Part shown: positions 17,505 through 26,247 of the stretch, piece by piece
Numbering within the stretch: position 1 is the first letter of the stretch
Layout: each line of letters begins with the position of its first letter
Assembly: GCF_014698235.1 (NCBI RefSeq)
Contig: NZ_JACJSP010000005.1
Span: 124,001 to 188,000, forward strand
From: Limnothrix sp. FACHB-406
GTDB lineage: Bacteria; Cyanobacteriota; Cyanobacteriia; CACIAM-69d
Length of the DNA: 64,000 nt
Direction of reading: 5' to 3'
Notes under the pieces: model-generated
Told to the model about the DNA's origin: nothing
Seen by the model: the letters and a program-made list of their open reading frames with translations, nothing else
The model's database searches: none
Translations under genes and position numbers: made by a program

Positions 17505-19832
17505 ATGGTGACGAGTTCCAGTGCAACCCAGGGCAAAACCCACTGGGCGATCGCGATCGGGATTGGTCAATATCCTCTGTTGCCGCCGCTGCCCGAAGCG
17601 GAGACCCGTGTGGTCACCGTGGCCCAGGCTTGGCAGAGCCAAACGAGCGGCTCGGCGGGAACCCAATATCGAACCGTGATCTTGAGCGATCGCTCCTTGC
17701 CCCTGCTCGATCGCCCCACCTATCCCAATCGCGAAAATCTGGAATATTGGCTGGATTTTGCCGCCACGGAATTGGTGAACCCCGGTGATACCCTTTGGTG
17801 TTTTTTCAGTGGCTATGGGGTGAGCCATCGCGATCGGGATTATTTGCTACCCATCGAAGCCAGCCTTGATCGGACGGCAACGGCGGGGATTCCCCTGCGG
17901 CGAGTTTGTGAATATTTGAAATTGGCCAGCGATCGGGTTGGCCCGGGTGGGCAAGTGCTGCTGGTTTTGGACTTGAGCCGGCCACCCACCGAAAACCTGG
18001 CTCCGGTGGGCGGTGAAATTCCCCTCTTGGCCCAAGAAATGGGGTTGTCGATTTTGTTGGCAGAGCCGGGGGCGGGTCGCCAAAGCAGCGGCCTGTTGGC
18101 TCCGGCCTTGGCGGCGGCCCTGGGCCAATCCCAGGGAATGAATCTCTATGCCCTCTCGCGGTTTTTGCGGGAAACGACCCGCGCCTTAGCCCAGGAGCAG
18201 GGCCAGGTTGCGCCCCAGGTGCAGGTGTTTGCCCATCCCCATGAGCGGCTCTATGAAACGGTGGTGGGGCGGATGGTGCCAGAGCCGCCGCTCCCGATCG
18301 AGTCCTTTGTGGTGTTTCCGGCTAGTGCGCCGGCCTTGGCTGTGGAACCCCCGATCGCCCCCTTGGGAAATGGGTTGCCCAGTGATCCACCGCTTGATCC
18401 CCAGCCCGATTACCCAGCCAATCAACCCAACTCACAGCCCAATTCGCAACCCAATTCACAACCTAATTCACAACCCGACCAACCGCCAGAACTGGGCGTG
18501 TTTGGGTCAGATCAGGTGCAAAGTCCGGCTTTGGATGATGAGGCGCTCGATCGATTCGCGTCCGCCGCCAATTTGCCCGATGCTTGGGCCACGGAACCCA
18601 GTGCCTTTGAGGCGCTGTTTGCCAATGATTGGGTTCCAACGGAAGAGGCACAACCGGGACTGGCCACGCCGAATCCCTTCACATCGGCTCTGCCCAACGG
18701 CGATCGCCCGGCGGAGTCGGCCAACTTGCGGCCCCCAAGTGCGATCGCGCCCGTGCTCCCGATCGAGACAACGCATTCCAACAGTTCCCCGCCGCCCAAC
18801 GCCCTGCCGCCAGAACCGATTCCCGAGTCCCAGCGAGATTTGGCCCTGGTGGGCCCGCTCACGGCTGGTCTCAGCGCCAGTGATTTGGCCTTTGCGCGCC
18901 AGTTGGTGACTTGGTTGGGAATTTTGGGAATTGTGCTGTTGGCGGCCGTGGTGGCCCGCAACTATGCAGCCCTGTTTGGAGCCAGCATCACGGCCCCAAC
19001 GCCCAGCCCGGCCGCCCCTTTTGGAGCGAATATACCCCCCGCTACCCCGCTGCCCGCGCCGGCCAATGGGGCATCGCCCCCCACCGGCTCCCGGACGTTG
19101 CCGCCGCCGGAACCTAGCCCTCTGGCGAGTCCCCAGCCCACTCCCGTTGTTCAGTCGGGGTTGCCTAGCCCAAAACCCAGCCCCCCAGTCAGTCCTAGCC
19201 CCAGTTCCGCGCCGCCGGCCGCCAGCCCCGCCAGGGTGAACCAATTGAACTTGGCACGGATCCCGATCGGGACGAATCAGGCTTCGGAATTTGGCAAAGC
19301 AATTTTGCGGGCCCGAGAAATCAAACCGGGAGATCCGGGCTACGGTCAAGCCCAGCAGGCGATCGACCGCTGGAGCCGGGTAATTTTGGATTTGGCCAAG
19401 GGGCGGGCCCTCAATGGCGACTTTGGCGGGGCGATCGCGGCGGCCAAAATTGTTGCGCCCGATCGGGGTGAGGTGTACCAAGAGGCGCGTAGCTCGATCG
19501 CCCAATGGCAAACCCTCCAGCAGCAACAGGCCAACAACCGCGCAATTTTGCAAAAAGCCGCCGGCCAAATTCAGCTTAATCAAGCCTCCAGCTATAACCG
19601 GGCGATCGACCTGGCCCGCAGCGTGCCCGTGAACCAACCGGGATATCCCGCCGCCCGCGACCAAATCAATCTTTGGAGCCAAGAAATTCTCAAAATTGCC
19701 CAAGGTCGCGCCAATGCCAACCAACTGGCCGCTGCCATCCAAACGGCCAGCCTAGTGCCGCCCAACACGGCGGCCTATGCCAGCGCCCAACAGGCGATCG
19801 CCCAATGGAAAAAACGCGCTCCCGCCCGCTAA
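17505..19832 (+). CDS. Caspase-family protein with Tyr-Ser in place of the His-Cys dyad (pseudo-orthocaspase)
   Basis: The product has 775 residues. Residues ~12-260 form a caspase-like p20 domain: HWAIAIGIGQYP, then FFSGYGVSHRDRDYLLP, where Tyr104 replaces the catalytic His of the usual SGHG, and LLVLDLSRP, where Ser158 occupies the Cys position. It is therefore probably not a cysteine protease. Such Tyr-Ser orthocaspase variants are known in cyanobacteria. A long Pro/Ser/Asn linker follows, including a 4-residue repeat NSQP, then one transmembrane helix (~466-490), a Pro-rich spacer and two ~95-residue repeats sharing PGYxxAxxxIxxWSxxIL. ATG 17505 is preferred to TTG 17487 because GAAGGGG precedes it. 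The likely topology is a cytoplasmic pseudo-enzyme with an extracytoplasmic repeat domain (inference). Confidence 0.85.
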   Translation: MVTSSSATQGKTHWAIAIGIGQYPLLPPLPEAETRVVTVAQAWQSQTSGSAGTQYRTVILSDRSLPLLDRPTYPNRENLEYWLDFAATELVNPGDTLWCFFSGYGVSHRDRDYLLPIEASLDRTATAGIPLRRVCEYLKLASDRVGPGGQVLLVLDLSRPPTENLAPVGGEIPLLAQEMGLSILLAEPGAGRQSSGLLAPALAAALGQSQGMNLYALSRFLRETTRALAQEQGQVAPQVQVFAHPHERLYETVVGRMVPEPPLPIESFVVFPASAPALAVEPPIAPLGNGLPSDPPLDPQPDYPANQPNSQPNSQPNSQPNSQPDQPPELGVFGSDQVQSPALDDEALDRFASAANLPDAWATEPSAFEALFANDWVPTEEAQPGLATPNPFTSALPNGDRPAESANLRPPSAIAPVLPIETTHSNSSPPPNALPPEPIPESQRDLALVGPLTAGLSASDLAFARQLVTWLGILGIVLLAAVVARNYAALFGASITAPTPSPAAPFGANIPPATPLPAPANGASPPTGSRTLPPPEPSPLASPQPTPVVQSGLPSPKPSPPVSPSPSSAPPAASPARVNQLNLARIPIGTNQASEFGKAILRAREIKPGDPGYGQAQQAIDRWSRVILDLAKGRALNGDFGGAIAAAKIVAPDRGEVYQEARSSIAQWQTLQQQQANNRAILQKAAGQIQLNQASSYNRAIDLARSVPVNQPGYPAARDQINLWSQEILKIAQGRANANQLAAAIQTASLVPPNTAAYASAQQAIAQWKKRAPAR

Positions 19833-19893
19833 CGGATGTTTGGAAGATGCCCTAAAAATATGCAATCGGGAAGGCAGCGATCGCGATACCCCC

Positions 19894-20673
19894 CTAAACA
19901 AATCGCGTGAGCTGCACCCGATAGCGATCTTTCTTGGTGGTGGCAATTTCCCCGATCGAGAGGCGGCCCTTGCCCGCCAACACCACCAAATCCCCCGATT
20001 TCAGCAAATGGCTGGGGCTGGTGATGTCTTTCCAGTTCACCCGCACATCGCCCCCGGAAATTGCTTCCGCCATTTTGCTGCGGGAGATGCCAAACCCGGC
20101 GGAGGCGATCGCGTCTAGGCGCAAAGAAGCCTCCACCGTCGTCATTTCCTTTTTCTTGGGTTCACGAACCTTCAGTTCACTGAGGGGAATGGCGCGGGTT
20201 TTCACCGGTACTGATCGCACTTGGGTGAGGTTCAGCTCCAAAAATTCCACCACCTCCGGCGCAACCAGGGCTTGGGCCCCGCGTTCCCCCTGCACCAACA
20301 AATCGCCCACCTTGTCGCGCACCAGCCCCGTCCCCAACAGGGCCCCCAAAAAGTCCCGATGGGTGGCCGGGTCAAACAAAAAATTCCCAGCAATTTCCAA
20401 GGCCGCCACCTCGATCGCGTCTGTGATCAGCGGCAGTTCCGATCGGGCAAAGGCCACCCGCTGCCGTTCCGCTTGGGGATAGCCCCCCCAAGGCATGAAC
20501 ACCACTTCCGCCAAGCCACTGAAGACGGTTTGGATATCGGCAATTTCCGGCGGCGACAGAAAATCGCTCACGGCCGGTTCCCAGGTTTTTAGGCTCTGGT
20601 CTGCCAGGTCGATCGCCCGGGCGATCGTTTCTCGGTGGGTTGCACGTTTCAGCAGGGTTTCGCGAGGTAGCAC
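19894..20673 (-). CDS. Photosystem II S4 domain protein
   Basis: This cyanobacterial/plastid protein ends in an S4 RNA-binding domain. The pattern LPRETLLKR, then DFLSPPEIADI, VVFMPWGGYPQAERQR and the C-terminal IASAGFGISRSKMAEAISGGDVRVNW (S4 motif, roughly residues 170-240) is typical of the family called photosystem II S4 domain protein; I know no precise biochemical role. GTG 20673 is chosen because the product then begins MLPRETLLKR like its relatives; the frame continues up to a TTG at 20715. It converges with the caspase-like gene at 17.5 kb. Confidence 0.85.
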   Translation of the reverse strand: MLPRETLLKRATHRETIARAIDLADQSLKTWEPAVSDFLSPPEIADIQTVFSGLAEVVFMPWGGYPQAERQRVAFARSELPLITDAIEVAALEIAGNFLFDPATHRDFLGALLGTGLVRDKVGDLLVQGERGAQALVAPEVVEFLELNLTQVRSVPVKTRAIPLSELKVREPKKKEMTTVEASLRLDAIASAGFGISRSKMAEAISGGDVRVNWKDITSPSHLLKSGDLVVLAGKGRLSIGEIATTKKDRYRVQLTRFV

Positions 20674-20850
20674 GGTCTTTTTGAAGTCAGCGTTGGAGTC
20701 AGCGGATGCGGCCAAAACAGCAAAAACAGCGAATCAAAACCAGCGCAGCCAAGACCGCCTGTTGATTAGCCCTAGCTGTTCAAGCCAATCTTGGGTTAAA
20801 AAATACGGTAGCGTTGTCCATACGATTATTAACCCCATCCCATTGCCGTG

Positions 20851-21369
20851 ATGCAAGCCGACGGATTGAACGGTCAAGCAGCCCCAGCGGAAATTGCCCG
20901 CTTGCGTGATGAACTGCAAATGCGCGATCGCTTGGTACAGCAGCTTTCGCAGGAACTGTTCCGCTTGGTGAAGGGCAATGCGGGCCTGGTGCCCACCTCC
21001 GACCAGCCAGAGCGCCATCAGGCGGAATTGCAGGCCCTGCGCGATCGGGTGCGGGAAGTGGAAGAACAGGTGGGTTTTTATCAAGATCAATTGGCCGATC
21101 GAGACGCGGAAATCTACCAATTACGCCAGTCAGTGCAAGAACTGGGCGATCGTAGCCGGATGCTGGAGCAAACGATTCAGGAATTGCCCAACGTCTATCG
21201 CTCCAAGTTTGAAGACCGTCTGAGCGCCATCAAAGAGCGCGTGAGCCAACTGCAACAGGAAAACCGCAACCTACAGGCAGAATTGCAAAGCGTCAGCTAT
21301 CGACTCGCGGTCAGCAGTCGTCGCCCCGGCAGTCTTGACCTCCCCGAATTTGCTGGCGAAACTCCATGA
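20851..21369 (+). CDS. Coiled-coil protein, conserved hypothetical
   Basis: Almost the entire 172-residue product is predicted helical coiled coil: ARLRDELQMRDRLVQQLSQE, then heptad-rich stretches to about residue 155. There is no signal peptide or membrane segment. I recognise no enzyme motif. ATG 20851 is preferred over the adjacent GTG 20848. Its stop overlaps the next gene's start as ATGA, so translation of the two is probably coupled and the products may work together. Function is unknown; a scaffold or structural role is a guess. Confidence 0.75.
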   Translation: MQADGLNGQAAPAEIARLRDELQMRDRLVQQLSQELFRLVKGNAGLVPTSDQPERHQAELQALRDRVREVEEQVGFYQDQLADRDAEIYQLRQSVQELGDRSRMLEQTIQELPNVYRSKFEDRLSAIKERVSQLQQENRNLQAELQSVSYRLAVSSRRPGSLDLPEFAGETP

Positions 21370-22061
21370 CCTGTCTAAGAGTTTGGATCGATCGGGCGGA
21401 TTCGCTGGCCGCTGGGGATTGGTTGTCGGTGGCGCTCGATCGATTGAAGTCCGTGGCGGTTGACCTGCGGCTTGACCCGCAGATCGTTGTGGTGGGTGAT
21501 GAAACTCCTTTGCCCGGCGGCCCGGGGGCGATCGACTGTCCCCTAACGTTACGAATCCTGGAGGACGATCGCTTTCCGACGGACTGGGTTCACCGTTCCA
21601 CCTGGGTGACCTGCGCGGCGGCCGAGAGCTTGCGATCGCGGGTGACGGCGGAATTAGATTGGCCCAACGGCGAGGGTCAGTTGTGGCTCCCCCTGATTGT
21701 GACCGCCAAGGGGCCTCTGTATGGTGAAGCGATCGCCCTCCATGCGGAATCTGGCTCAGCGGAATCTGGCTCAACGGGTCAGTTCCTTCAGCCCCATCAC
21801 CTGTCCGATCGCGATCGACAGGCGGCCTATCGGCTGGGCTTTGAGCTAATGAATTGGCTCCGGCTTCCGCCCGGTTTGTATTTGATGCAATTCGGGTTCG
21901 ATCGCCCGGACAAAGATCCAAATCCCGTCTATTTCGATCGGCTGTTGCCTTTCCCGGCGGCCCCCGCGATCGCCAGCATTGGAGTCCAAACGCCCGACCT
22001 GTTTGAGTGCCATCTCCGTTGTTTGCTGCATCAGCCGCTCCGGGAAGTCGCTATTCTATAG
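21366..22061 (+). CDS. Conserved hypothetical protein coupled to the coiled-coil gene
   Basis: This 231-residue soluble protein shows no signal peptide and no motif I can name. It has regular alternation of hydrophobic and charged segments, as in a folded alpha/beta protein; LWLPLIVTAKGPLYGEAI and GFELMNWLRLPPGLYLMQFGFD look like the conserved core. The middle holds a short in-frame duplication (ESGSAESGS). Its ATG overlaps the preceding stop (ATGA), so it is the second gene of a two-gene operon. Function is unknown. Confidence 0.7.
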   Translation: MTCLRVWIDRADSLAAGDWLSVALDRLKSVAVDLRLDPQIVVVGDETPLPGGPGAIDCPLTLRILEDDRFPTDWVHRSTWVTCAAAESLRSRVTAELDWPNGEGQLWLPLIVTAKGPLYGEAIALHAESGSAESGSTGQFLQPHHLSDRDRQAAYRLGFELMNWLRLPPGLYLMQFGFDRPDKDPNPVYFDRLLPFPAAPAIASIGVQTPDLFECHLRCLLHQPLREVAIL

Positions 22062-22076
22062 CCATTGTCTTTAGCT

Positions 22077-22152
22077 GATTGACGCTTGGGCTGATTGACG
22101 ATTGGTGCAATTCAGTTCAATTCAATGCAGCTCAATTCAACTCAATTCAACA
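22077..22152. repeat. Short degenerate repeats after the coiled-coil operon
   Basis: GATTGACGCTTGGGCT followed by GATTGACG forms a 16-bp near-duplication (22077-22100). This is followed by a TCAATTCA-rich tract (about 22107-22152). A similar 24-base pattern (GATTGATGCTTAAGCT then GATTGATG) occurs at 12000-12023, differing only by transitions. Confidence 0.6.
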
Positions 22153-22293
22153 AACTGCGTCCTAGCCCCGCGAACTGGGCGATCGAGTCCTTCCCAATTC
22201 TGGGCAATCGATCGCCAGGTTGAACCTGATCCCATGGCAATTCAACTTTGAACCGTTTTGAGCATCTGTAGCTGGGCTAAGTAGAAACAAATC

Positions 22294-23472
22294 ATGAACG
22301 CAGAGGGATTCGTACAACTGAGTTGGGCGATCGGCTCGATCGTCCTGGCCGAAATCGTGCGCGATTTTTATCATGTGGCCGGCCACTATTGGGAGCCGCT
22401 CCAACGGGCCCACAACATGCACCACAAGGTCTATCGCCGTGACCTAACCATCAGCAGCCTTGATGCCTATTACAAAGCTCAATTGGCCAACGATGCGCCC
22501 GAAGCGGCCACCATGGCTTCGGTGGTGGGACTGACGGCGGCGGTGTCGGGTCAGTGGGGAATGTGGCTGGGTTGCATCTATTCCCTGGGTTTTTTGGCCA
22601 CGGCGATCGCCCGATCGCGCGGCTACCTGATGGAAACCGACCTAACCCACAAGGCGGGCGACCTGGATAGCAACCCCTCCGTCTGGACGGTGAATCGCAC
22701 CTACCATTGGCGACACCATTTTGATTCGGGCAATGCCTATTACTGTGGGTCTTTGACGTTTGTGGATAAGCTGCTGGGCACAGCCCTGTCCCTGAAGGGC
22801 AAAACAATCGCCATTACCGGGGCATCGGGCAGCATGGGTCGGGCCCTGATTGCCGTGTTGCAAAGCCGAGGGGCGAGGTTGGTGGCCCTGACAACGCGCG
22901 AAGGAACCACCTTTGAGGGCAATGTGCGGGTGGTCACTTGGCGATCGGGCGAAGAGGCGGCCCTGCGCGAAACCCTGGCCAATGTGGATATTTTGATCAT
23001 CAACCATGGGGTGAATCAGGGCGATCGCTCGGCGGCGGCCGTGGCCCAAGCACTGGAGGTGAACACCCTGTCCGCTTGGCGGTTGATGGAACTATTTTTT
23101 GAGACGGTCACCAAGTCGGAACACCGGGCCCTGAAGGAAGTTTGGGTCAACACCTCCGAAGCGGAAGTGAACCCGGCGTTTAGCCCCCTATATGAGCTAT
23201 CGAAACGGGCGATCGGGGATTTGATCACCCTGCGGCGCTTGGATGCGCCCTGTGTGGTGCGGAAGCTGATTCTTGGCCCGTTCAAGAGCGATCTCAATCC
23301 GATCGGGATTATGTCGGCGGGGTGGGTTGCACGGGCGATCGTGGCCTTGGCGGAACGGGATGTGCGCAACATCATCGTGACGATCAATCCCTTGACCTAT
23401 CTGCTCTTTCCAATCAAAGAGTTGGCAAAATCGCTCTACTTCCGTGCCTTCGCCAAGCCCGATCGCGCCTAG
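22294..23472 (+). CDS. Sterol desaturase-like / short-chain dehydrogenase fusion
   Basis: The 392-residue product has two parts. Residues 1-~165 resemble a membrane fatty-acid-hydroxylase/sterol-desaturase fold: HVAGHYW, HNMHHK and WRHHFDSGNAYY supply His clusters that could bind a di-iron centre, among hydrophobic helices. Residues ~168-390 form a short-chain dehydrogenase with the nucleotide-binding motif GASGSMGRALIAV; the catalytic Tyr-x3-Lys appears as YELSKRA. This architecture is known from cyanobacteria, where it is annotated as bifunctional; the substrate (sterol, lipid or carotenoid) is not established from sequence. ATG 22294 starts directly before the first helix. Confidence 0.8.
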   Translation: MNAEGFVQLSWAIGSIVLAEIVRDFYHVAGHYWEPLQRAHNMHHKVYRRDLTISSLDAYYKAQLANDAPEAATMASVVGLTAAVSGQWGMWLGCIYSLGFLATAIARSRGYLMETDLTHKAGDLDSNPSVWTVNRTYHWRHHFDSGNAYYCGSLTFVDKLLGTALSLKGKTIAITGASGSMGRALIAVLQSRGARLVALTTREGTTFEGNVRVVTWRSGEEAALRETLANVDILIINHGVNQGDRSAAAVAQALEVNTLSAWRLMELFFETVTKSEHRALKEVWVNTSEAEVNPAFSPLYELSKRAIGDLITLRRLDAPCVVRKLILGPFKSDLNPIGIMSAGWVARAIVALAERDVRNIIVTINPLTYLLFPIKELAKSLYFRAFAKPDRA

Positions 23473-23571
23473 GTTGCTGCTTAAAAACCCCCATCCAGCC
23501 TGATCGCCAAATGCTGGCCGGGTCGATCGACCCCGTTCACCCGATCGGCATGATTGGGGCTAAAGGGTAAA

Positions 23572-25419
23572 TCAAGAAGCCGCTTTGGTGCATTGGTAGT
23601 GGCGTAAACGATAGCCTGTGGGTCGGCGGCGTTCCTTCGCTCGCTTGCACCCATAGGCTTCCAAGTCCAAGGCGGGCGACAGGTCAACTGTCCACAGGTC
23701 AAAGGGGCGGGCTTGCTGCCGAATCACTTGGGCTAAGGGAGCCTGGGCATCGGCCCGATCGCTCGCCTCTTGCAGCATTAAAAATTGCGGTGCGAATTGG
23801 GGCGAATTTGGGGACTGGGCCGGGCGCTGATGGGTTGGTGTCGCTTGTCGCCGTTGCCACTCGTAGGCGATCGCCACCGTGCCGCGAATTTCGGCATAGG
23901 TTTCAATGTGACTGACGAGCAAGGGGGTATCGGTCGATCGCCCTTCGATTTGATCCCACAGGCGGTCGACCTGCCGCGACTTCAAAAAGCCCCAATTGTT
24001 GGCCACCGCCAAGCTCCCCAACAGACTGACGACCAGAATCGCGACCATGGCCGATCGCCCCGACCCCTGCCACCGCCCGATCGAAAGGGGAGCGCGATCG
24101 GCCGATCGCTGACCCAGGGCCAACCCCACCCCCAAAACCACCAGCGGGAAATGCACAAACTGGTATCGGGGAGCAACGCTGAGGTCACCCCGATCGCTGT
24201 AAATCGACAGCAGCATGAGCACCAACGGCCCCACGATTCCAATGCTGATCGCCCACCACAGCGGCGCAGGACGGGCCAAACCCGATCGCCAAACGGGCCC
24301 AATCATCCGCAGCAGCAATCCCAAAACGGCCAACAGGGCGATCGCGCTGCCCAGGATTACCGGCAGGGGCTGCTGTTCCACTGGCAGTAATACCACCATG
24401 GTTGCCAACCAAGCCAGCAACCGCAGGGGCGGCAAGAACCATTCCGCCGGACTCAGATCCTCCCGAATCCAAGCGGTGAGTTCACTTTCGGAGGCTCCCG
24501 CCATGGCCGGCAACCAAGCGGCCGCCAGGGCGATTTGGGCCAGCGCAATCACCCCCATCACCCGCCAGGGCCGCCCCTGAAGGATTGACCACCCCTGTGA
24601 TCGCCCTTGGCTCCAAGCTAACCAGCCGATCGCCAGCCCCTGGGCCGCAATCCCCAACAGACAAAAATAGTGAGTGGCCAGGCTGAGGCCATTCCCCAGC
24701 ACCCAGGCAATTCCCAAGCCCCAACCGGGCGATCGCCCCTGCTGCAACCGATGAACGGCTCCGAAGGTGGCGGCCCAAGTGCCGATCGCCCACAGAATCG
24801 CTAGGGTGTAGTGCCGGGCTTCTTGGGCCATGGCCACTCCATAGGGCGACAGGGCCAACAGGGCCGCCACCCCGTGGGCCATCCAAAGGGCCGACACAGG
24901 CCGATCGGTGGGCTTTGGGGTTGCTGCGCCATCTTGGGGGGGAGCCAGGTGACCTGCCAGCCATTGGGCAAGCCAGAATCCGGCGGGAATTGCCAAACAA
25001 CCCAACAGGGCACTGAGCGATCGCGCCGTGGCCAAGTCCACCAACCCACCTGCCGGGGTGAGCGCCCTCAGCCAGCCATGCATCAACCCAAAAAAGAGGG
25101 GCGGATGGGTGCTTTGGGCCGCTAAACGGGCGATCGTTTCATCCAGCCCCACGGTGGGCTGCACTCGTAATGGTTCCAAGAGTTCCGCCAAGCTGACCAG
25201 CCGATCGAGCGGCAAATGATCAAACCCGTTGCCCAGCCCGAACCCGATCGAGGCCACTTCAATGCTGGATGGCGGTTTGCCCCCCAAATTCCAAAACCGC
25301 ACCAGGGCCCCCAGCAATGTCCATCCCAGGACGGCCCAACCTGATCGCCAAAAAGCAACCTGCCCGATCGCCCCGAGCCTGGTTGAGGAGCCTTGCGGGC
25401 CGCGCCATTTGCCAATCAT
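23572..25419 (-). CDS. Polytopic membrane protein, GT39/PMT-like glycosyltransferase family
   Basis: The 615-residue protein has about ten hydrophobic helices. The early loop GLDETIARLAAQSTHPPLFFGLMHGW, with an Asp-Glu pair, a His-Pro-Pro and a lumenal loop, is typical of dolichyl/undecaprenyl-phosphate-sugar glycosyltransferases (GT39, ArnT-like). The C-terminal ~130 residues lie outside the membrane. The frame is open far upstream, but the true start is ATG 25419, because it overlaps the preceding gene's stop as ATGA and the upstream part is a shadow of that gene. Sugar donor and acceptor are unknown. It probably acts with the adjacent membrane protein. Confidence 0.78.
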   Translation of the reverse strand: MIGKWRGPQGSSTRLGAIGQVAFWRSGWAVLGWTLLGALVRFWNLGGKPPSSIEVASIGFGLGNGFDHLPLDRLVSLAELLEPLRVQPTVGLDETIARLAAQSTHPPLFFGLMHGWLRALTPAGGLVDLATARSLSALLGCLAIPAGFWLAQWLAGHLAPPQDGAATPKPTDRPVSALWMAHGVAALLALSPYGVAMAQEARHYTLAILWAIGTWAATFGAVHRLQQGRSPGWGLGIAWVLGNGLSLATHYFCLLGIAAQGLAIGWLAWSQGRSQGWSILQGRPWRVMGVIALAQIALAAAWLPAMAGASESELTAWIREDLSPAEWFLPPLRLLAWLATMVVLLPVEQQPLPVILGSAIALLAVLGLLLRMIGPVWRSGLARPAPLWWAISIGIVGPLVLMLLSIYSDRGDLSVAPRYQFVHFPLVVLGVGLALGQRSADRAPLSIGRWQGSGRSAMVAILVVSLLGSLAVANNWGFLKSRQVDRLWDQIEGRSTDTPLLVSHIETYAEIRGTVAIAYEWQRRQATPTHQRPAQSPNSPQFAPQFLMLQEASDRADAQAPLAQVIRQQARPFDLWTVDLSPALDLEAYGCKRAKERRRPTGYRLRHYQCTKAAS

Positions 25420-26192
25420 GGCTGCTGAGGATCCTGGGGATCCCGTCGATCGCTCAAGTTTCGATCGCCCAAGTTTTGATCGCCCAGAGTTCGATCGCCC
25501 AAATCGAGCACCAAGGAAAATTTCCCCGACCAGGATCCCAAATGCACCAACAACGCCCACAAAAACAGGGTGGTTCCCAGCATTTCCGCCACCTCTTCCA
25601 CCACCGTCAGTAGGGCATAGGTCAGGTTTTGTTGCCCCTGATCGGCGGAATAGGCTCCGCCCACCATCTCCATCAGCAACGCCCCCGAAACATACAAACA
25701 GCCCGCCAACAGCGATCGACCGCGTAACTTGGGGGGGAGCTGTCGCCAAAAGGGCCAAAATCGCCAAGCCCCCCAACCCACGGCAATCGCCGCCGGAATC
25801 ACCCAAATTTGCTTCAAAAAGCCCGGTAACCCTGCCCATTTCGCCAAATCGGGCAAGATCAAAATTTCATGGATGCTGAACCACTCATCCAGGGCCAAAA
25901 AGGTGAAAATGCCACCCAACAGCCGCCAGGAGGGGGCCCAGCGATCGCCCAAGGCGGCCGCTCGCTGGCCGATCGCCCGGAGCAACAGGGCACAGCCCCC
26001 TAACAAACCCGTGGAAAACAACGAGGGCAGGTTGTATTCCCGATCGAGGTTAAACAGCCTTGTCCAGCCTTCGCGATAGCCAAAGGCATATTTCGCCACC
26101 TGCACCGCCGTTCCCGCCAGGGTCAACAGCACCACCGCGACCAACAACCAACCCAGCACCCGCCGCGCCGACAGGGCAACTTTCAACTCCAT
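25416..26192 (-). CDS. Polytopic membrane protein, unknown function
   Basis: The 258-residue product has about six hydrophobic helices. Notable features are FLALDEWFSIHEILILPDL (acidic and His residues close to a membrane) and EVAEMLGTTLFLWALL. It ends in a low-complexity tail with LGDRTLGDQNLGDRNLSDR, produced by a small in-frame repeat. The stop codon overlaps the start of the GT39-like gene (ATGA), so the two form an operon and may act on the same lipid-linked sugar; this is inference. I do not recognise the family. Confidence 0.75.
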   Translation of the reverse strand: MELKVALSARRVLGWLLVAVVLLTLAGTAVQVAKYAFGYREGWTRLFNLDREYNLPSLFSTGLLGGCALLLRAIGQRAAALGDRWAPSWRLLGGIFTFLALDEWFSIHEILILPDLAKWAGLPGFLKQIWVIPAAIAVGWGAWRFWPFWRQLPPKLRGRSLLAGCLYVSGALLMEMVGGAYSADQGQQNLTYALLTVVEEVAEMLGTTLFLWALLVHLGSWSGKFSLVLDLGDRTLGDQNLGDRNLSDRRDPQDPQQP

Positions 26193-26247
26193 GACTGCGC
26201 ATCGCCCGATCGCGACCAGAGAGGGCCCCCAATTATAGGCAAGTGCG

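Noticed and set aside
18507-19742. A 411-residue frame antisense to the caspase-like gene
   Set aside because: It arises from the codon bias of the GC-rich sense gene; its residues are Gly/Arg-rich and show no domain.
25420-25839. N-terminal extension of the GT39-like gene up to 25839
   Set aside because: This part is a shadow of the overlapping membrane gene; the ATGA overlap at 25416-25419 fixes the real start.
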